Positions 1-11,838 are shown, counted from the stretch's first letter. The stretch is 64,000 bases of DNA from Trichomonas tenax (GCA_023091735.1 JALKBU010000046.1:1-64000); one strand, 5' to 3'. The notes: a model not told the origin generated them from the letters alone. Made by a program: numbers and translations.

Positions 1-1744
<1,744 letters not shown>

Positions 1745-2243
1745 ATGCCTAGGCACGAAGATAGTCCACCGCCGGATGTATGGAATCAGTACTATGACCG
1801 CCTATTCCCACTCAATCGTGTTATCTCAAAATCAATTCTTGTGATGTGACAACATTAGAAACTTCTTCATTATTCTTGTTTCTTTTTCTCTTATTCACGC
1901 GACACATTTGGAGGTGCCATATGCTTACGAGGCAATCGTGCAATTGCGATGCTGTGCTTCAAACACATCGACAAATTATGAGAAAACGCATGGTTTATTT
2001 TCATATTCCGAACTGGTTCCTGAGACCACAAATCTTAATACAATACTCGAAACATCTGTTTATGCATGCTCAAGCGTTGAAGGAATGAGCGCTTTAGCTT
2101 TGAAATGTGGCAACGGAGAAATATATTCAACCATAATCTCCAAAAATAGGTGTTTCCCGAGCTTCATCTATTATGTCCGATTCTTTTAATGGATCAACTA
2201 AATTTTCCACCATTGATTCTAACGAAGCAATAGCATAGTTATA
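1745..2243 (+). pseudogene. Decayed gene of unknown family
   Basis: A stretch with coding-like composition is broken over several frames. It opens with ATG at 1745 (MPRHEDSPPPDVWNQYYDRL) and stops at about 1846. It continues in another frame from about 1850 to 2189 (including THLEVPYAYEAIVQLRCC and GLFSYSELVPETTNL). A third frame (GVSRASSIMSDSFNGS) ends at TAG about 2243. I do not recognise the family. Multiple frame changes within 500 bp argue for a relic rather than a short live gene, though the pieces are small. Confidence 0.4.
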
Positions 2244-2633
2244 TTAGATCACAACTATATTTTTGAAATTTTATTAATAACTCTCAATCAAGATCTGATT
2301 CCATCAATATGAACATATTCAATGGATTCTAAGCGTGTGATTTCTTATCATCAGTAACTGTGTTTTAACTTGTTAAACATGCATGTTATTGATAATATAA
2401 AATTCCAACGACTTGCAGATGGCTGCCTAAGCAGAACGGCTTCAAATTGGCCATTTACTGGCCAATGATGTCTTGATTGCATTGAAATTGCAAGAGAACC
2501 AAATGATTCTTTATAAAGGGGTGAAAAAAGCGACATTTTGGAGAAATAAATAATAAAAACAAGAGTGTGAAAGATGTCTATCAAGAAATGGAATAAAAAC
2601 AAAAAGATTTTAGAAGTCACTTTTAAAAATCTG
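2244..2633. other. Intergenic region
   Basis: No supported gene. An open minus-strand frame here contains some coding-like residues near 2410-2510 but has no family resemblance I can name. The right end is the upstream region of the helicase gene. Confidence 0.4.
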
Positions 2634-2638
2634 TCACT
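2634..2638 (+). promoter_or_regulatory. Initiator of ROK1/DDX52-like gene
   Basis: TCACT within TGTCACTTTT gives a 14-nt leader to ATG 2650. A second TCACT lies at 2617-2621. Confidence 0.7.
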
Positions 2639-2649
2639 TTTCAACAAAA

Positions 2650-4044
2650 ATGCTTTCTGCTGGTTTAAAATTTAAAGGCGAAGCCAACAAGAAAGCTATT
2701 GCAATGCTGAACAAAAAAGTCGAAGATGACGAAACTACGCTCGGACAGCTCACTGATTATTCAGTTCTCGATGAATATAAAGTGACTGCCGAAGGAGATG
2801 CTCCTCCACAGCCAATAGAGGACTGGTCATCATTCAGTCCTGAAATACAAGAAGCTTTGGCATCAAACGGGTACGAAAAACCAACACCGATCCAAAAATA
2901 TTCAATTTCGTGTTTTAGAAACAACCGTCCGCTTCTCGCGATTTCTCCGACTGGCAGTGGAAAGACACTCGGTTATGCACTTCCTCTCCTTGATGCGTTG
3001 AAAGATGATGAATCAAACGAAATAAAAGCTGTTATTTTGGTGCCAACGAGAGAACTCGCTTCACAAGTTCACAGACAGTTCAAGAAGTTCACGAATTCGA
3101 TAAAAACCAAAGTTCAATTGCTTTTGAAGCACCACAATTTTCCAAAATGCCAAATTATCATCGCCACACCAAAAAGATTAATGGAAACACCAGAGAAGCT
3201 TTCCAAGGTTAAATACTTGGTCCTTGACGAAGCTGATTACCTCCTTTCACACAGCTTTGTTAAACAAACTGATGACGTTTTGAATGCTTTGCCGAAGGAA
3301 GGTGTTTATTATTCGTTATTTACTGCAACAATGACACCAAAGGTTGAAGAGACTGCCAGATCATTCATGTTCAATCCAGTTCGCATTCAAGTTGGAGATC
3401 GTCACGCAATTGCTGCAAACATCGATCAAGAGCTCAAATTTGTCGGAACAGAGAAAGGAAAACTCGTTGAACTCAAACAGAGAATACAATCCGGCTCTAT
3501 CGATCTTCCTTGCATGATTTTCGTCATGAATAAGCAGCGTGCTGTTGATTTATCGAGAGAATTGGGACTTCCATGTTCTGTTCTAACAAGCGATGAGTCA
3601 GATAACGAGCGTGCAGCTGCCATTAGGAGATTGAGAACAGGCGAAGTCCAGTTCTTAATCGCTACAGATCTCGGTGGAAGAGGAATTGATCTTGCTGCTC
3701 TTAAGACAGTCGTCAACTTCGATATGCCTGCAGACACAACAATATACAAACACAGAATCGGGAGGACAGCAAGAGCAGGACGTGCTGGTAAAGCATTGAC
3801 ACTGTTCACAGAGGATGATATGCCTAACTTGCGTCCTGTTGCTATTGTTATGAAGTCCCATGGCTACGATGTTGATGATTATATGCTGAAGTCTGTCGAC
3901 AAGAAACACCGCGGCGCAAGAGCTTTGTTCGAGCCGCAGAAGAGAAAGGCGATTTCATCCAAGCCATGGAAGACAAATAAGGTCAGAGTTCCAAAGGGAA
4001 GCGGCGCTGAACAGCCACAGCAAGGCGAAAATATAGAAGAATAA
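2650..4044 (+). CDS. DEAD-box RNA helicase, ROK1/DDX52-like
   Basis: 464 residues. ATP-dependent RNA helicase; the ROK1/DDX52 group acts in the nucleolus in 18S rRNA maturation. Motifs in order: Q motif GYEKPTPIQ (about 73), Walker A SPTGSGKT (about 99-106), PTRELA (about 132), LDEAD (about 191-195), FTATM in place of SAT (about 224), RGID (about 344) and HRIGRTARAG (about 368). All catalytic residues appear present. The ROK1/DDX52 placement rests on the C-terminal lobe, with QELKFVGTEKGKL and FTEDDMPNLRPVA closely matching that group. The N-terminus is short and the C-terminus basic. The TAA stop is followed by A, giving the TAAA poly(A) signal. A different nucleolar DEAD-box subfamily is possible but less likely. 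Confidence 0.88.
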   Translation: MLSAGLKFKGEANKKAIAMLNKKVEDDETTLGQLTDYSVLDEYKVTAEGDAPPQPIEDWSSFSPEIQEALASNGYEKPTPIQKYSISCFRNNRPLLAISPTGSGKTLGYALPLLDALKDDESNEIKAVILVPTRELASQVHRQFKKFTNSIKTKVQLLLKHHNFPKCQIIIATPKRLMETPEKLSKVKYLVLDEADYLLSHSFVKQTDDVLNALPKEGVYYSLFTATMTPKVEETARSFMFNPVRIQVGDRHAIAANIDQELKFVGTEKGKLVELKQRIQSGSIDLPCMIFVMNKQRAVDLSRELGLPCSVLTSDESDNERAAAIRRLRTGEVQFLIATDLGGRGIDLAALKTVVNFDMPADTTIYKHRIGRTARAGRAGKALTLFTEDDMPNLRPVAIVMKSHGYDVDDYMLKSVDKKHRGARALFEPQKRKAISSKPWKTNKVRVPKGSGAEQPQQGENIEE

Positions 4045-4535
4045 AGTTTTTTGTTTTAAGAGTATTCCGAAATTCGTTTTGCTTAAAATATACAGCATAA
4101 TGTAATGTTGAAAACAACAACAGATATAACTCGTCTAAGGCTATGTTATATTTAGAGATGAACTGCTGAAATTCATTGTATAGCTTAATATTTTTATCTT
4201 TCTTATGTTGAACTAATATATCTTAACAATATAATATACTCAATGAGAGCATGCTATATTTTTGAGTTTTCATGTCTAATCCAAGATATATATATATGAT
4301 AAGATCAAAATTGCATGAGAAAATTAATGCATTTGAATACAGTACTTTACTGCTTGAAACCCATCGAATCTGAAGCTGAAAATATGTTGAAAATTTTAAT
4401 TAATTTGTATATTTTACGAATTCATGGGCAAACATATAGGAGATTCTTTAGTATGCATAACCATATTGTTTGGCATCCTCAAAACAAAACGCATCGTTAA
4501 TTCATTGTGAGATTCTTGCAAAAAAATCCATTAAT
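4045..4535. other. Intergenic region
   Basis: AT-rich, no supported gene. A 61-codon open frame at 4315-4500 has an ATG but no coding-like bias or family resemblance. Confidence 0.45.
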
Positions 4536-4655
4536 TGACATGTAAACAAATTTGTTGTCATATAAACTTATCAAATAAGACTTTCTGAAAAATAAATTTG
4601 ATATTTGTCAAGTAAAAATGAAAATGACATGTAAAATCACTAATTGACATTTTAC
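4536..4655 (+). repeat. TGACATGTAAA-type element array upstream of LRR gene
   Basis: Copies start at 4536 (TGACATGTAAA), 4556 (TGTCATATAAA), 4606 (TGTCAAGTAAA), 4625 (TGACATGTAAA) and 4645 (TGACATTTTAC). Steps are 20, 50, 19 and 20 bp. The last copy ends 18 nt before the ATG at 4674. Spacers between the cores are unrelated. Confidence 0.65.
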
Positions 4656-4673
4656 AAAAGTTCATCAAAAAAA

Positions 4674-6518
4674 ATGGAATCGCCCACAAAGCTCGATGCC
4701 TGCGGCCAGTTTATGTGGGATAGTGTTGCGTATTCCTATGTCGACAGGGATCTGACGAAGGATATCATCGAATTCGACTTCACAACGAATCACATAAGTA
4801 TGAGAACAGCCGAACTTTTGGCTTCTTTCTTAACAAACCCAGAATATAATCTAGAAACAATGAATCTGACGCAGTGCAGACTTACAGAGGCCGCTTCATG
4901 CACAATATTCGAAGCTCTCGGAAAATCTAAAATCAAAGCTTTAACACTCGACAAAAATCTAATGACAGCGAAATGTTGCGAAGAGTTAGCGAAAGCAATC
5001 AAAGATAACCAAAATATTGAGTACCTCAGCATGGAAGGCTGCGATATTTTGGCTGATTCGATGGTTTCTTTAGTTAAATCTTTTCCGTCTGCGAAAAGTC
5101 TTACAGTTGCTCGCTTCGATAACAACTCTATGTTTGATAGAGGTGCTCAGGCTTTAGCTGAAGTTTATAAAGAAACAAATATCACTTCCTTATCAGTTTC
5201 AGACAATCAGATATGGAAAGATGGTATGCTAGCTCTTCTTCAAGCGATATCTGATAAAAGTATCATGGTAGAACTTGATATTTCTTATAATATTGTTGAA
5301 TTGCCTGCCTTAGCTCAATGTATCGAAAGAATTCCAACACTGGTCGCATTGAACATCAGTGGATGCAAAGTTGATGAATCAATGATTCAGGTTTTTATTC
5401 AAAGTATTCCTCGATCTAAATTACAGACATTAATCGTTAACAGCCTTAATACCAATAAGCTTCCGATTGCATGGCCACATGTTCAAGATACAATTTGGAA
5501 CTCAATGAATTTCAGAGATTTGATCGAAGCAATAAAATCGTGCGAATCACTCACAGACGTCAGAATTGGCTTCGTTGAAAGCTATCAATTGGGTGCTTTA
5601 ATTGACACACTTGAAAGACAGCTTAATAACGGCCAATTCTCGAAGAGATTGACTCTTTCTATCTACGACTTCGGAAGGACAGGAAATTGCTGGGTTGCGA
5701 CAATTCCTTACTTCGAGCTTCAAGCGCCATGCGATATTTTCAAGTGGTCATCGAAGCTTAATCTTGCAGGTGTTCGTGATATGCCTCGTTTCGTCAAGGC
5801 ATCAAAATTCGATGGAACACCAGTCACGAAGGTTGATTTCAGTAACTGCGACATTAAGAATGATTGCCTCAAGGTCCTTCTTGATGGATTGCATCAAGCT
5901 GGTATTGAAGAGCTCGATTTATCAGGAAATCCATTCGATGATGGAGGCATTGATACAATAATTTCATTCCTCAAAGATTCGCCACTATTTACATTGAAGA
6001 TTGATAAATCAAATCTTTCAGATATCGGTGTTACACAGTTATTCTCATTCCTTAGATCAAGGGATGGACAGTGCAATCCAATTAACTTATCAATCTCGTA
6101 CAACAATGATCCCAATGATGAGTTCGCTGCACACAACTGTTTCCAGGAATTGTCAGAAGTTATACAGCAAGAATCAAAGTTGGAGTCTATAACAATAACA
6201 GGACCAATCACTTCTATCGATGCCAGTAAAGTTATTTGCGCTCTCAGGTCTAATGAGAGGATAACAACACTCAGACTTCTTGGAATCATTCCAGACAGAT
6301 ATAAAGGACCAACAGTTGCTCCAATCGATTACAGCATTCAGGAAGGCTTCACTGTCATGGCAAGGAACCTTCATAATGTCCTCACAAACCCTTCATCGCA
6401 CTGCAGACTTGCAAAGTTCGAGTTCCCACTCTTCTCTCAGAACTTCTTGTACAATGACCAAGTTCTCGAATTCTGGAACGAAGTCGAAATGAAATTAGAC
6501 GAGAACAGCGATATGTGA
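4674..6518 (+). CDS. Leucine-rich repeat protein, ribonuclease-inhibitor type
   Basis: 614 residues from ATG 4674 (MESPTKLDACGQF); the same frame opens further upstream only through a TTG. The protein is built of irregular leucine-rich repeats of about 26-30 residues with the L..L.L..N.L pattern, for example LDISYNIVELPAL and LDLSGNPFDDGGID. This resembles the RI/RanGAP-type class and forms a curved protein-binding surface. There is no signal peptide or membrane segment, so it is probably cytosolic. It lacks the tandem regularity of the BspA-like surface proteins of trichomonads. The partner is unknown. It is convergent with the Fcf2 gene, 163 bp apart. A phased element array sits directly upstream; a possible initiator TCACT is at 4637-4641. 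Confidence 0.8.
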   Translation: MESPTKLDACGQFMWDSVAYSYVDRDLTKDIIEFDFTTNHISMRTAELLASFLTNPEYNLETMNLTQCRLTEAASCTIFEALGKSKIKALTLDKNLMTAKCCEELAKAIKDNQNIEYLSMEGCDILADSMVSLVKSFPSAKSLTVARFDNNSMFDRGAQALAEVYKETNITSLSVSDNQIWKDGMLALLQAISDKSIMVELDISYNIVELPALAQCIERIPTLVALNISGCKVDESMIQVFIQSIPRSKLQTLIVNSLNTNKLPIAWPHVQDTIWNSMNFRDLIEAIKSCESLTDVRIGFVESYQLGALIDTLERQLNNGQFSKRLTLSIYDFGRTGNCWVATIPYFELQAPCDIFKWSSKLNLAGVRDMPRFVKASKFDGTPVTKVDFSNCDIKNDCLKVLLDGLHQAGIEELDLSGNPFDDGGIDTIISFLKDSPLFTLKIDKSNLSDIGVTQLFSFLRSRDGQCNPINLSISYNNDPNDEFAAHNCFQELSEVIQQESKLESITITGPITSIDASKVICALRSNERITTLRLLGIIPDRYKGPTVAPIDYSIQEGFTVMARNLHNVLTNPSSHCRLAKFEFPLFSQNFLYNDQVLEFWNEVEMKLDENSDM

Positions 6519-6681
6519 TATTTTTTTTTATAAATTTAATATGTCTTTACTAAATAATTTAGATGTTTTGCAGTTCAAAAAATCTAAATACTCACACACA
6601 ATGACAATATTAACGATATTTTTGATATGGTAAAATTAAATGATTACATTTATATCAACAACTCTATACAGTTTTATTCTT

Positions 6682-7203
6682 CTATTTAGATGGCTTAATC
6701 TTCTTAGATTTTTCATCATTAAGATATTGAAGGAATGATTCATCCTTAGCGAGTGCCTCAGCGATTGTTGCACCCTTCTGCTTTCTCGTGAGACGGGCCT
6801 TCTTTCCGTCCATCGCGTGTGTTACAATTGTACCAAATTGAAGGAACTCTGGTGGCTCCTCAGGAAGTGCCGCAACGTTGCCAGCACCCTTTTCTATGAC
6901 GCTACGCATATGCAAAATCTGCCAATCACGTTTGTCTTCTTCTGTGAGATTTGATTTTGGCATATAGAACCAGTCTTTTCCTGCAGTTTCGTCTTTCTTC
7001 TTCTTTTTATCGATCGCTGACATGTTTAGAGGGTCCAAATTCGCTTGTTTCATTGTTTTTTTCATTTTATCTTCAGCAAATTCTTGAACTGCGTCACCGA
7101 ACGCGAAGTCCCTGTTTTTTGACACCGAAGTCTCGTGAACGACCGGTTTTATAGCGGTGCTGTTCGCCTCTGTTTCCGCAATCAAAGAGTCCCAGTCCGC
7201 CAT
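6682..7203 (-). CDS. Fcf2 family pre-rRNA processing protein
   Basis: 173 residues from ATG at 7203 (MADWDSLIAETEAN); the upstream codons of the frame include only a GTG. The Fcf2 domain covers about residues 75-165: GKDWFYMPKSNLTEEDKRD, then LHMRSVIE, LQFGTIV and LTRKQKG. This reproduces the family pattern WF.MP..LT.E.KRD..LL..R and the later QxGTVV and LTKKER motifs. In yeast, Fcf2 is a nucleolar factor required for early pre-18S cleavage; vertebrate DNTTIP2 carries the same domain. The N-terminal half is acidic then lysine-rich. It shares a pathway with the ROK1/DDX52-like helicase 2.6 kb away, though adjacency may be chance. Confidence 0.88.
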   Translation of the reverse strand: MADWDSLIAETEANSTAIKPVVHETSVSKNRDFAFGDAVQEFAEDKMKKTMKQANLDPLNMSAIDKKKKKDETAGKDWFYMPKSNLTEEDKRDWQILHMRSVIEKGAGNVAALPEEPPEFLQFGTIVTHAMDGKKARLTRKQKGATIAEALAKDESFLQYLNDEKSKKIKPSK

Positions 7204-7800
7204 TTGTGTCACTTTTTGAGAATTATTGTCTCTCTTCTTTCTCGTTTTATATAATGTTTACAGACAAAATTATCACATTTATCAATTATACCACTATTAG
7301 ATGATTTTATTCCTGCTTTATTGCATATAATATTTTAGAACCTTAATTTTGGCTCTATTTACGATTATTCTCAATTCAAAATCAAAATTATCCAACATTT
7401 GATTATTTTCAATTCAATTAATTCACAAAAATGTTTTCCCACGCATTTAATACTGTTTAATGCTAACTTTATCGTTGAAATTCTTTTGAAATACAACAAC
7501 AAATCCACATCAACATGCTTCAATGCTGTTGAAGATAATTGTCAATGATTGATTATTTAGATGCTATTGCACAAGGAGTTTGAAACACATATTGTAGGGG
7601 AATATAAATAAATATTCTCTCCGTTTAAACAGAGAAAATTTCAGTGAGACTTTCTCCAAATAATGAACAAGAAGTCATGTGAATGGAAATGAAAAGCCTT
7701 CGATGTTCTAGTTTATGACTTAGTTCTATACTGACGTAGATTGAATTTATAAAGGAAATTAAAGTTTGATTTGTAAATAAATTTACCATCATCAAAAAGT
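7204..7800. other. Divergent intergenic region
   Basis: AT-rich and without a supported gene. It separates two divergently read genes and so carries both promoters. AAAAGTGACA lies directly before the Fcf2 start on the minus strand. Confidence 0.5.
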
Positions 7801-7808
7801 TGCCGTTT
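7801..7808 (+). promoter_or_regulatory. M3-type core promoter element
   Basis: TGCCGTTT fits the T. vaginalis M3 consensus (A/G/T)(A/G)C(G/C)G(T/C)T(A/T/G), recalled from the literature. It lies 4 nt before ATG 7813, closer than usual, so assignment is tentative. Confidence 0.4.
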
Positions 7809-7812
7809 AAAA

Positions 7813-9078
7813 ATGAATGAAAGCTTCGCTTTCTTCCGCCGTGAAAGCAGCAAGAGAGTAAATACACCAAATCCTAAGCTTCACTCAGCACGCTCTATGA
7901 CACTATCAACTTTTACACCACAAATACAGAAATCTCAGAACGTTGCAGATAATAAAATCCCAACTTTTACTAAGAAACGGTTTACTACACCAAATAGGCC
8001 ACATACTACAGGATTTATACCGACTCCACTCAAAATGGATGAGTTTTCTTCATGCGAAGAAGAAGTTTCATTTCAATCAAGCAGTAGCAGCAATGAATTC
8101 GAATACGACGTTCAGCTCTTGAAGTCTCAGATAGAGTCTGTCAATAATAAGATTCAAAATTCATTAAATTCCACAAATGAAAAAGAAAATGCACTAAAGA
8201 TTGAGATACAGCGCAAAGAACTGATGCTTCAGAATCTTATTGACCAGTCGAAGCTTATGAAAGATGAAGAACTTACAAATCAATATAATGAAAATTTGAA
8301 AATAATAAAACAATTAAGAGCTGAATTTGATGCAAAGAAAGAATATTTTGATCTTTTGGAATCAGCAGAAGCCAAATATACAAAGTATATCGAAGATTCA
8401 AACTACATTCAATCAATATGCGAGAATGATACACAGGAAGTATATGATATTGCCGCAAAAATGATAAATCTAAGAGTTTCTTTCCCACTTGATAAGCAGC
8501 AAAAGATAACTGCACAATTAGAAGATGAAATATACAATTCAGAACAAGAAAAGAGTGTTTTTGACTCAATAATACCACCATTACAGAAAGAAAACGATGA
8601 TTTAGAGAATGAGATCCAAGAATTAACTCAAAAGATTGAAGAAATCCAAATTCAAAACAAAACAGTCATTCAGAATCAAAATGAATGGAACAGTAATGAT
8701 TATGTTTTAACTGATACATTAAATAAAGCAAAAGCACAGCTCCACATGGAAATGAAACAACAAATTAAGACTGAAAAGAAATATTTTGTTGAACAAGTGA
8801 AACGACTCGTCACAGAGAACAAAACGATGAAGCTAAACATCCAATGGAAGACACAAGACGGAAAATTACTTCAAGACGAAATTGAACGCATAAATTATGA
8901 TATTTCAAATTATATTGATGAAGCAGATAAAAAAATCGAAAGGTTGAAGGCCTCGATACAGGATTTGAAAGATAGACAAACTATTATGAGCTCCAACCAA
9001 ATGATTGCTAAAACTCCTCAGCCATTCAAGAAGAAGAATCTAGCTCGGAGACAGAGAAGTCCTGAAGCCAGCCAGTGA
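7813..9078 (+). CDS. Long coiled-coil protein, function unknown
   Basis: 421 residues. A basic, low-complexity head of about 85 residues (repeated TPNP/TPNR-like segments, K/R-rich) is followed from about residue 95 to 400 by nearly continuous coiled coil. That region is rich in E, K, Q, N and I with heptad spacing and no helix breakers for long stretches. The tail is basic (KKKNLARRQRSPE). This head-rod-tail build suggests a cytoskeletal or scaffold protein, and the basic head could bind microtubules or DNA. I cannot assign a family by eye. An M3-like element precedes the start. Confidence 0.75.
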   Translation: MNESFAFFRRESSKRVNTPNPKLHSARSMTLSTFTPQIQKSQNVADNKIPTFTKKRFTTPNRPHTTGFIPTPLKMDEFSSCEEEVSFQSSSSSNEFEYDVQLLKSQIESVNNKIQNSLNSTNEKENALKIEIQRKELMLQNLIDQSKLMKDEELTNQYNENLKIIKQLRAEFDAKKEYFDLLESAEAKYTKYIEDSNYIQSICENDTQEVYDIAAKMINLRVSFPLDKQQKITAQLEDEIYNSEQEKSVFDSIIPPLQKENDDLENEIQELTQKIEEIQIQNKTVIQNQNEWNSNDYVLTDTLNKAKAQLHMEMKQQIKTEKKYFVEQVKRLVTENKTMKLNIQWKTQDGKLLQDEIERINYDISNYIDEADKKIERLKASIQDLKDRQTIMSSNQMIAKTPQPFKKKNLARRQRSPEASQ

Positions 9079-9535
9079 TATATTGTTTGTAAATTAAAAT
9101 GTTTGTATTTTTATTATTGATTCAAACCTTATCATTCATATTGCTATAAATATCATCAAAGGTTATATAAAATTTGATATATAATGATTGTCTAATAGCA
9201 AAAATATATCTTTTGAAAATGAAATATTGAACAAAATACAAAAATAGATAATGATGTAGATAGCCATAGTTGTGCTCTATAATACCATTAATATAATAGC
9301 AACCAAATGCATATAATGTAATTCATTTTTCGCCTTAAAAAATCGTGACCAATTGAGGAGTATATGACAGTAAATATGTATGCAAAAAAAATTAGACCTC
9401 GTTGTGAATCAAAATTTTTGTTTTTAAAAACTCGTTGTTTTGACAAATGTTGAATGAATTTGAGGCGTTTTCGTAACTTTTGAAGATAAAATTAATGTAT
9501 TTTCGAAACTTAACTATATTTAATGCAAATAAGTC
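9079..9535. other. Intergenic region
   Basis: AT-rich, nothing recognised apart from probable 3' ends of flanking units. Confidence 0.45.
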
Positions 9536-9865
9536 TTAGCTATACTTATCCATGAACTGGTTCTGGAATCTTGTTAAGCGGTCGATGACTGCGTCCATTT
9601 GGTCGGCTTCTGGAAGGAATGTTGTTCTGACGTGGTGTGTGCCTGGGACCTGACCGAAGCCAGAGCCTGGGGCGACAACAATACCTGTTTCTTCTAAGAG
9701 CTGCATGCACCAGAACATATTAGGTGCGATGTGCTTTCCGTTGATTCGGACGGACTTCGCTGCCTCGAGAGCCTTGAGTGGCAAGTGGATGAATGGGAAG
9801 AGGTACATGGTGCCATCAGCTGGCTAGCAGTTCAAGCCTGGAAGACTGTTGATGCACTTGAGTAA
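9536..9865 (-). pseudogene. Alanine aminotransferase, C-terminal fragment
   Basis: The minus strand encodes about 105 residues clearly from the C-terminal domain of a PLP-dependent alanine aminotransferase: INSLPGLNC, then a stop, PADGTMYLFPFIHLP, GIVVAPGSGFGQVPGTHH and VRTTFLP, ending DKYS and TAG. The Q expected after LNC is replaced by TAG, a one-base change from CAG. The PLP lysine domain and the rest of the roughly 480-residue enzyme are absent; sequence upstream is AT-rich and non-coding. This is a truncated copy. GC-rich, biased codons remain in the fragment, so decay looks recent. Confidence 0.85.
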
Positions 9866-10361
9866 TCTCTGGCTTTTCAACTTATAGTATAGAATGATAT
9901 ATATGTATTCTATTCTATAGTTTACAATAGCAATCAAATATTTCGTCATAATTATAATTATATTCTCTATTATATATACCGAGGGCACAATGGCCCCTGA
10001 GCAATTCAACAACCTCTAAGCAAAATTGTGAACCTTGAAAATTGAACATAAATTTCTCAAATTTTGATTGCTGTTGATTTAGAGGATATAATTTCTCAAT
10101 TTGTGAAATATTGTTTTTTCAACTCTCAATTTGATTAACATCGCTTTCCTTATGCCACATTTCTCTAGATAATACTAAATTTAAATTATTTCTAAAATCA
10201 TCGCTTTTTGTGCGTTATCCTTTTGCTTTTTAGCTTTCTCTCCTATTTCATTGAATTATTTAAACACATCTATGCCAGAAAATCGTAAAATAATTAAACA
10301 AAAGAGTTTCCTTTTCATGTTTATGCTTCAATTTTGGACAGACCTCAATATCGATGGTTTC
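9866..10361. other. Intergenic region
   Basis: AT-rich filler without recognisable genes. Confidence 0.4.
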
Positions 10362-10417
10362 TGACATGTAAAATGTCATTATTTATTTTGTCATGTAAAT
10401 ATATATTTTACGTGTCA
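10362..10417. repeat. TGACATGTAAA-type element cluster, not next to an intact gene
   Basis: TGACATGTAAA at 10362-10372, TGTCATGTAAA at 10389-10399 and the reverse form TTTACGTGTCA at 10407-10417. Steps are 27 and 18 bp. Confidence 0.6.
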
Positions 10418-10713
10418 AAGAAAAACATTTTAAAAATCGTTGAACATCGTGAAGAACAAGCAAATCTTGAATTTCAGCTCTTAATTCTCACATTCTTTGT
10501 GAAAAGAATCAATATTCACGGTAGATGTCTAACTCATCATGCTAACTGTAATATCCATTGTCTGTGAAATCATTCTATTAAGATAATCATAGACTTTAGA
10601 CCATGTTTAGGATGGTCGATATATTTTTAACATGGTGCGGTATATTCATAATAACTAGGAGTTTGACAGTAATGATACATAGTTTAGAAGTGAAAATAAA
10701 GTAAATGAATAGA

Positions 10714-11415
10714 TTAAGCTAATAAAACAGCCTCTTCTTGTCTATCAGAAGCTTGTTCTGGCTGTGCTTCAGATGCAGGCTCTGAAATTGAAACACAGCA
10801 AGCAAGAAGTGAAACAAAGAAGAAGAGAATGAAGAAAATAATTCCTCCACCACCGAATATTTTAGTGGCAAACGAGATGTTGTCACAGAGAGCTTCCCTG
10901 CAGATTCCTATTGTTCCGTTAGCGACCATTCCTTCGTATTTCATCACTTGGTGTTCTCTTCATCCATCCGCAGCAGTTCAGTGATTTCTCGATGGAAGCG
11001 ACTAATGCAACAGCTTTGGCTTCTTTGTCAAACTGACATCAACTGTAATGGCATTTGCGTCTTTCCAGCGCTTTTTTCCATCATCAATGAGTGAAGATGG
11101 TTTGAATAATCCAAGTGATGCGAGAATGATGGAGAATATCATTGATATGAGCGTGAAAACGATCAATGCCTATCCACAGCACTTTGTCTTGCAGCAGCAG
11201 ATCAATACAACAATGATGGCAATCAGTGATATGAAAACAATTGATGTAATGATGCCTAATCCAACATTCTTGTGGTAGATGTCAGCAGCCCATGAATGGC
11301 TCTTCAAGTCATCCGTCTGTGTGAACACTATCAAGTACATGGCATACAACATTACAGCAGCTCCAAGAGAGAGGAGCGGAGTCATAGTACGCAAGATGCA
11401 GCTTTCAACAGTCAT
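10714..11415 (-). pseudogene. Tetraspanin family gene, inactivated
   Basis: Read from ATG 11415, the minus strand gives a four-pass tetraspanin in pieces. TM1 (LLSLGAAVMLYAMYLIVF), a small loop and TM2 (IITSIVFISLIAIIVVLICC) end with CCCKTKCCG. A TAG at 11172-11170 follows, after which the same frame continues into TM3 (LIVFTLISMIFSIILASLGLF). A frameshift near 11030-11040 leads to the large loop with the signature CCG motif (IEKSLNCCGWMKRT). A second shift near 10925-10950 leads to GICREALCDNIS and TM4 (GIIFFILFFFVSLLACC), then a short tail. One stop plus two frameshifts make it a pseudogene unless the sequence has errors. Tetraspanins organise surface microdomains in trichomonads. Confidence 0.82.
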
Positions 11416-11838
11416 TTTTGATATTTCTTTCAGATTTTGCCCTCTAACAAAAATTGAATGGACCTAATAATCACATGCATTCGATTACTGTGGTTATTGA
11501 GAGCCGAACTACTCAATTTTTTATGAATTTTTTGAAAGAAAATTTTTCAATGTCTGCCGAGCGGTAAATTTTGTATGGAACGGACACCTTGGATTGTTGC
11601 CAGGCGTATGTCAATCGGTAAGTCCGAAATTTATATCGCTAAAATGCATTTTGATAGAAACTTGAAATGAATGAAATAGGACATTGACCTAAAGTTAACT
11701 TCGATGTGATGTATATTTCTCCATTCCTCGCCTCTTTTGAAATCATTTTCAGCATTAAAACAAAAAAGTAACACATCATATACGCTTTGAACAAATTACT
11801 GATTTGCACTTTAATAAATTTAATTGCTGCTGATAACT
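11416..11838. other. Intergenic region
   Basis: No supported gene. The stretch near 11555-11640 is less AT-rich (GCCGAGCGGT, GTTGCCAGGCGT) but I could not fold it into a tRNA or assign a protein. Confidence 0.4.

Noticed and set aside
11555..11640. tRNA-like GCCGAGCGGT followed by GC-richer sequence
   Set aside because: It resembles a Leu/Ser D-arm, but no GTTCRA-type B box and no acceptor stem could be paired.
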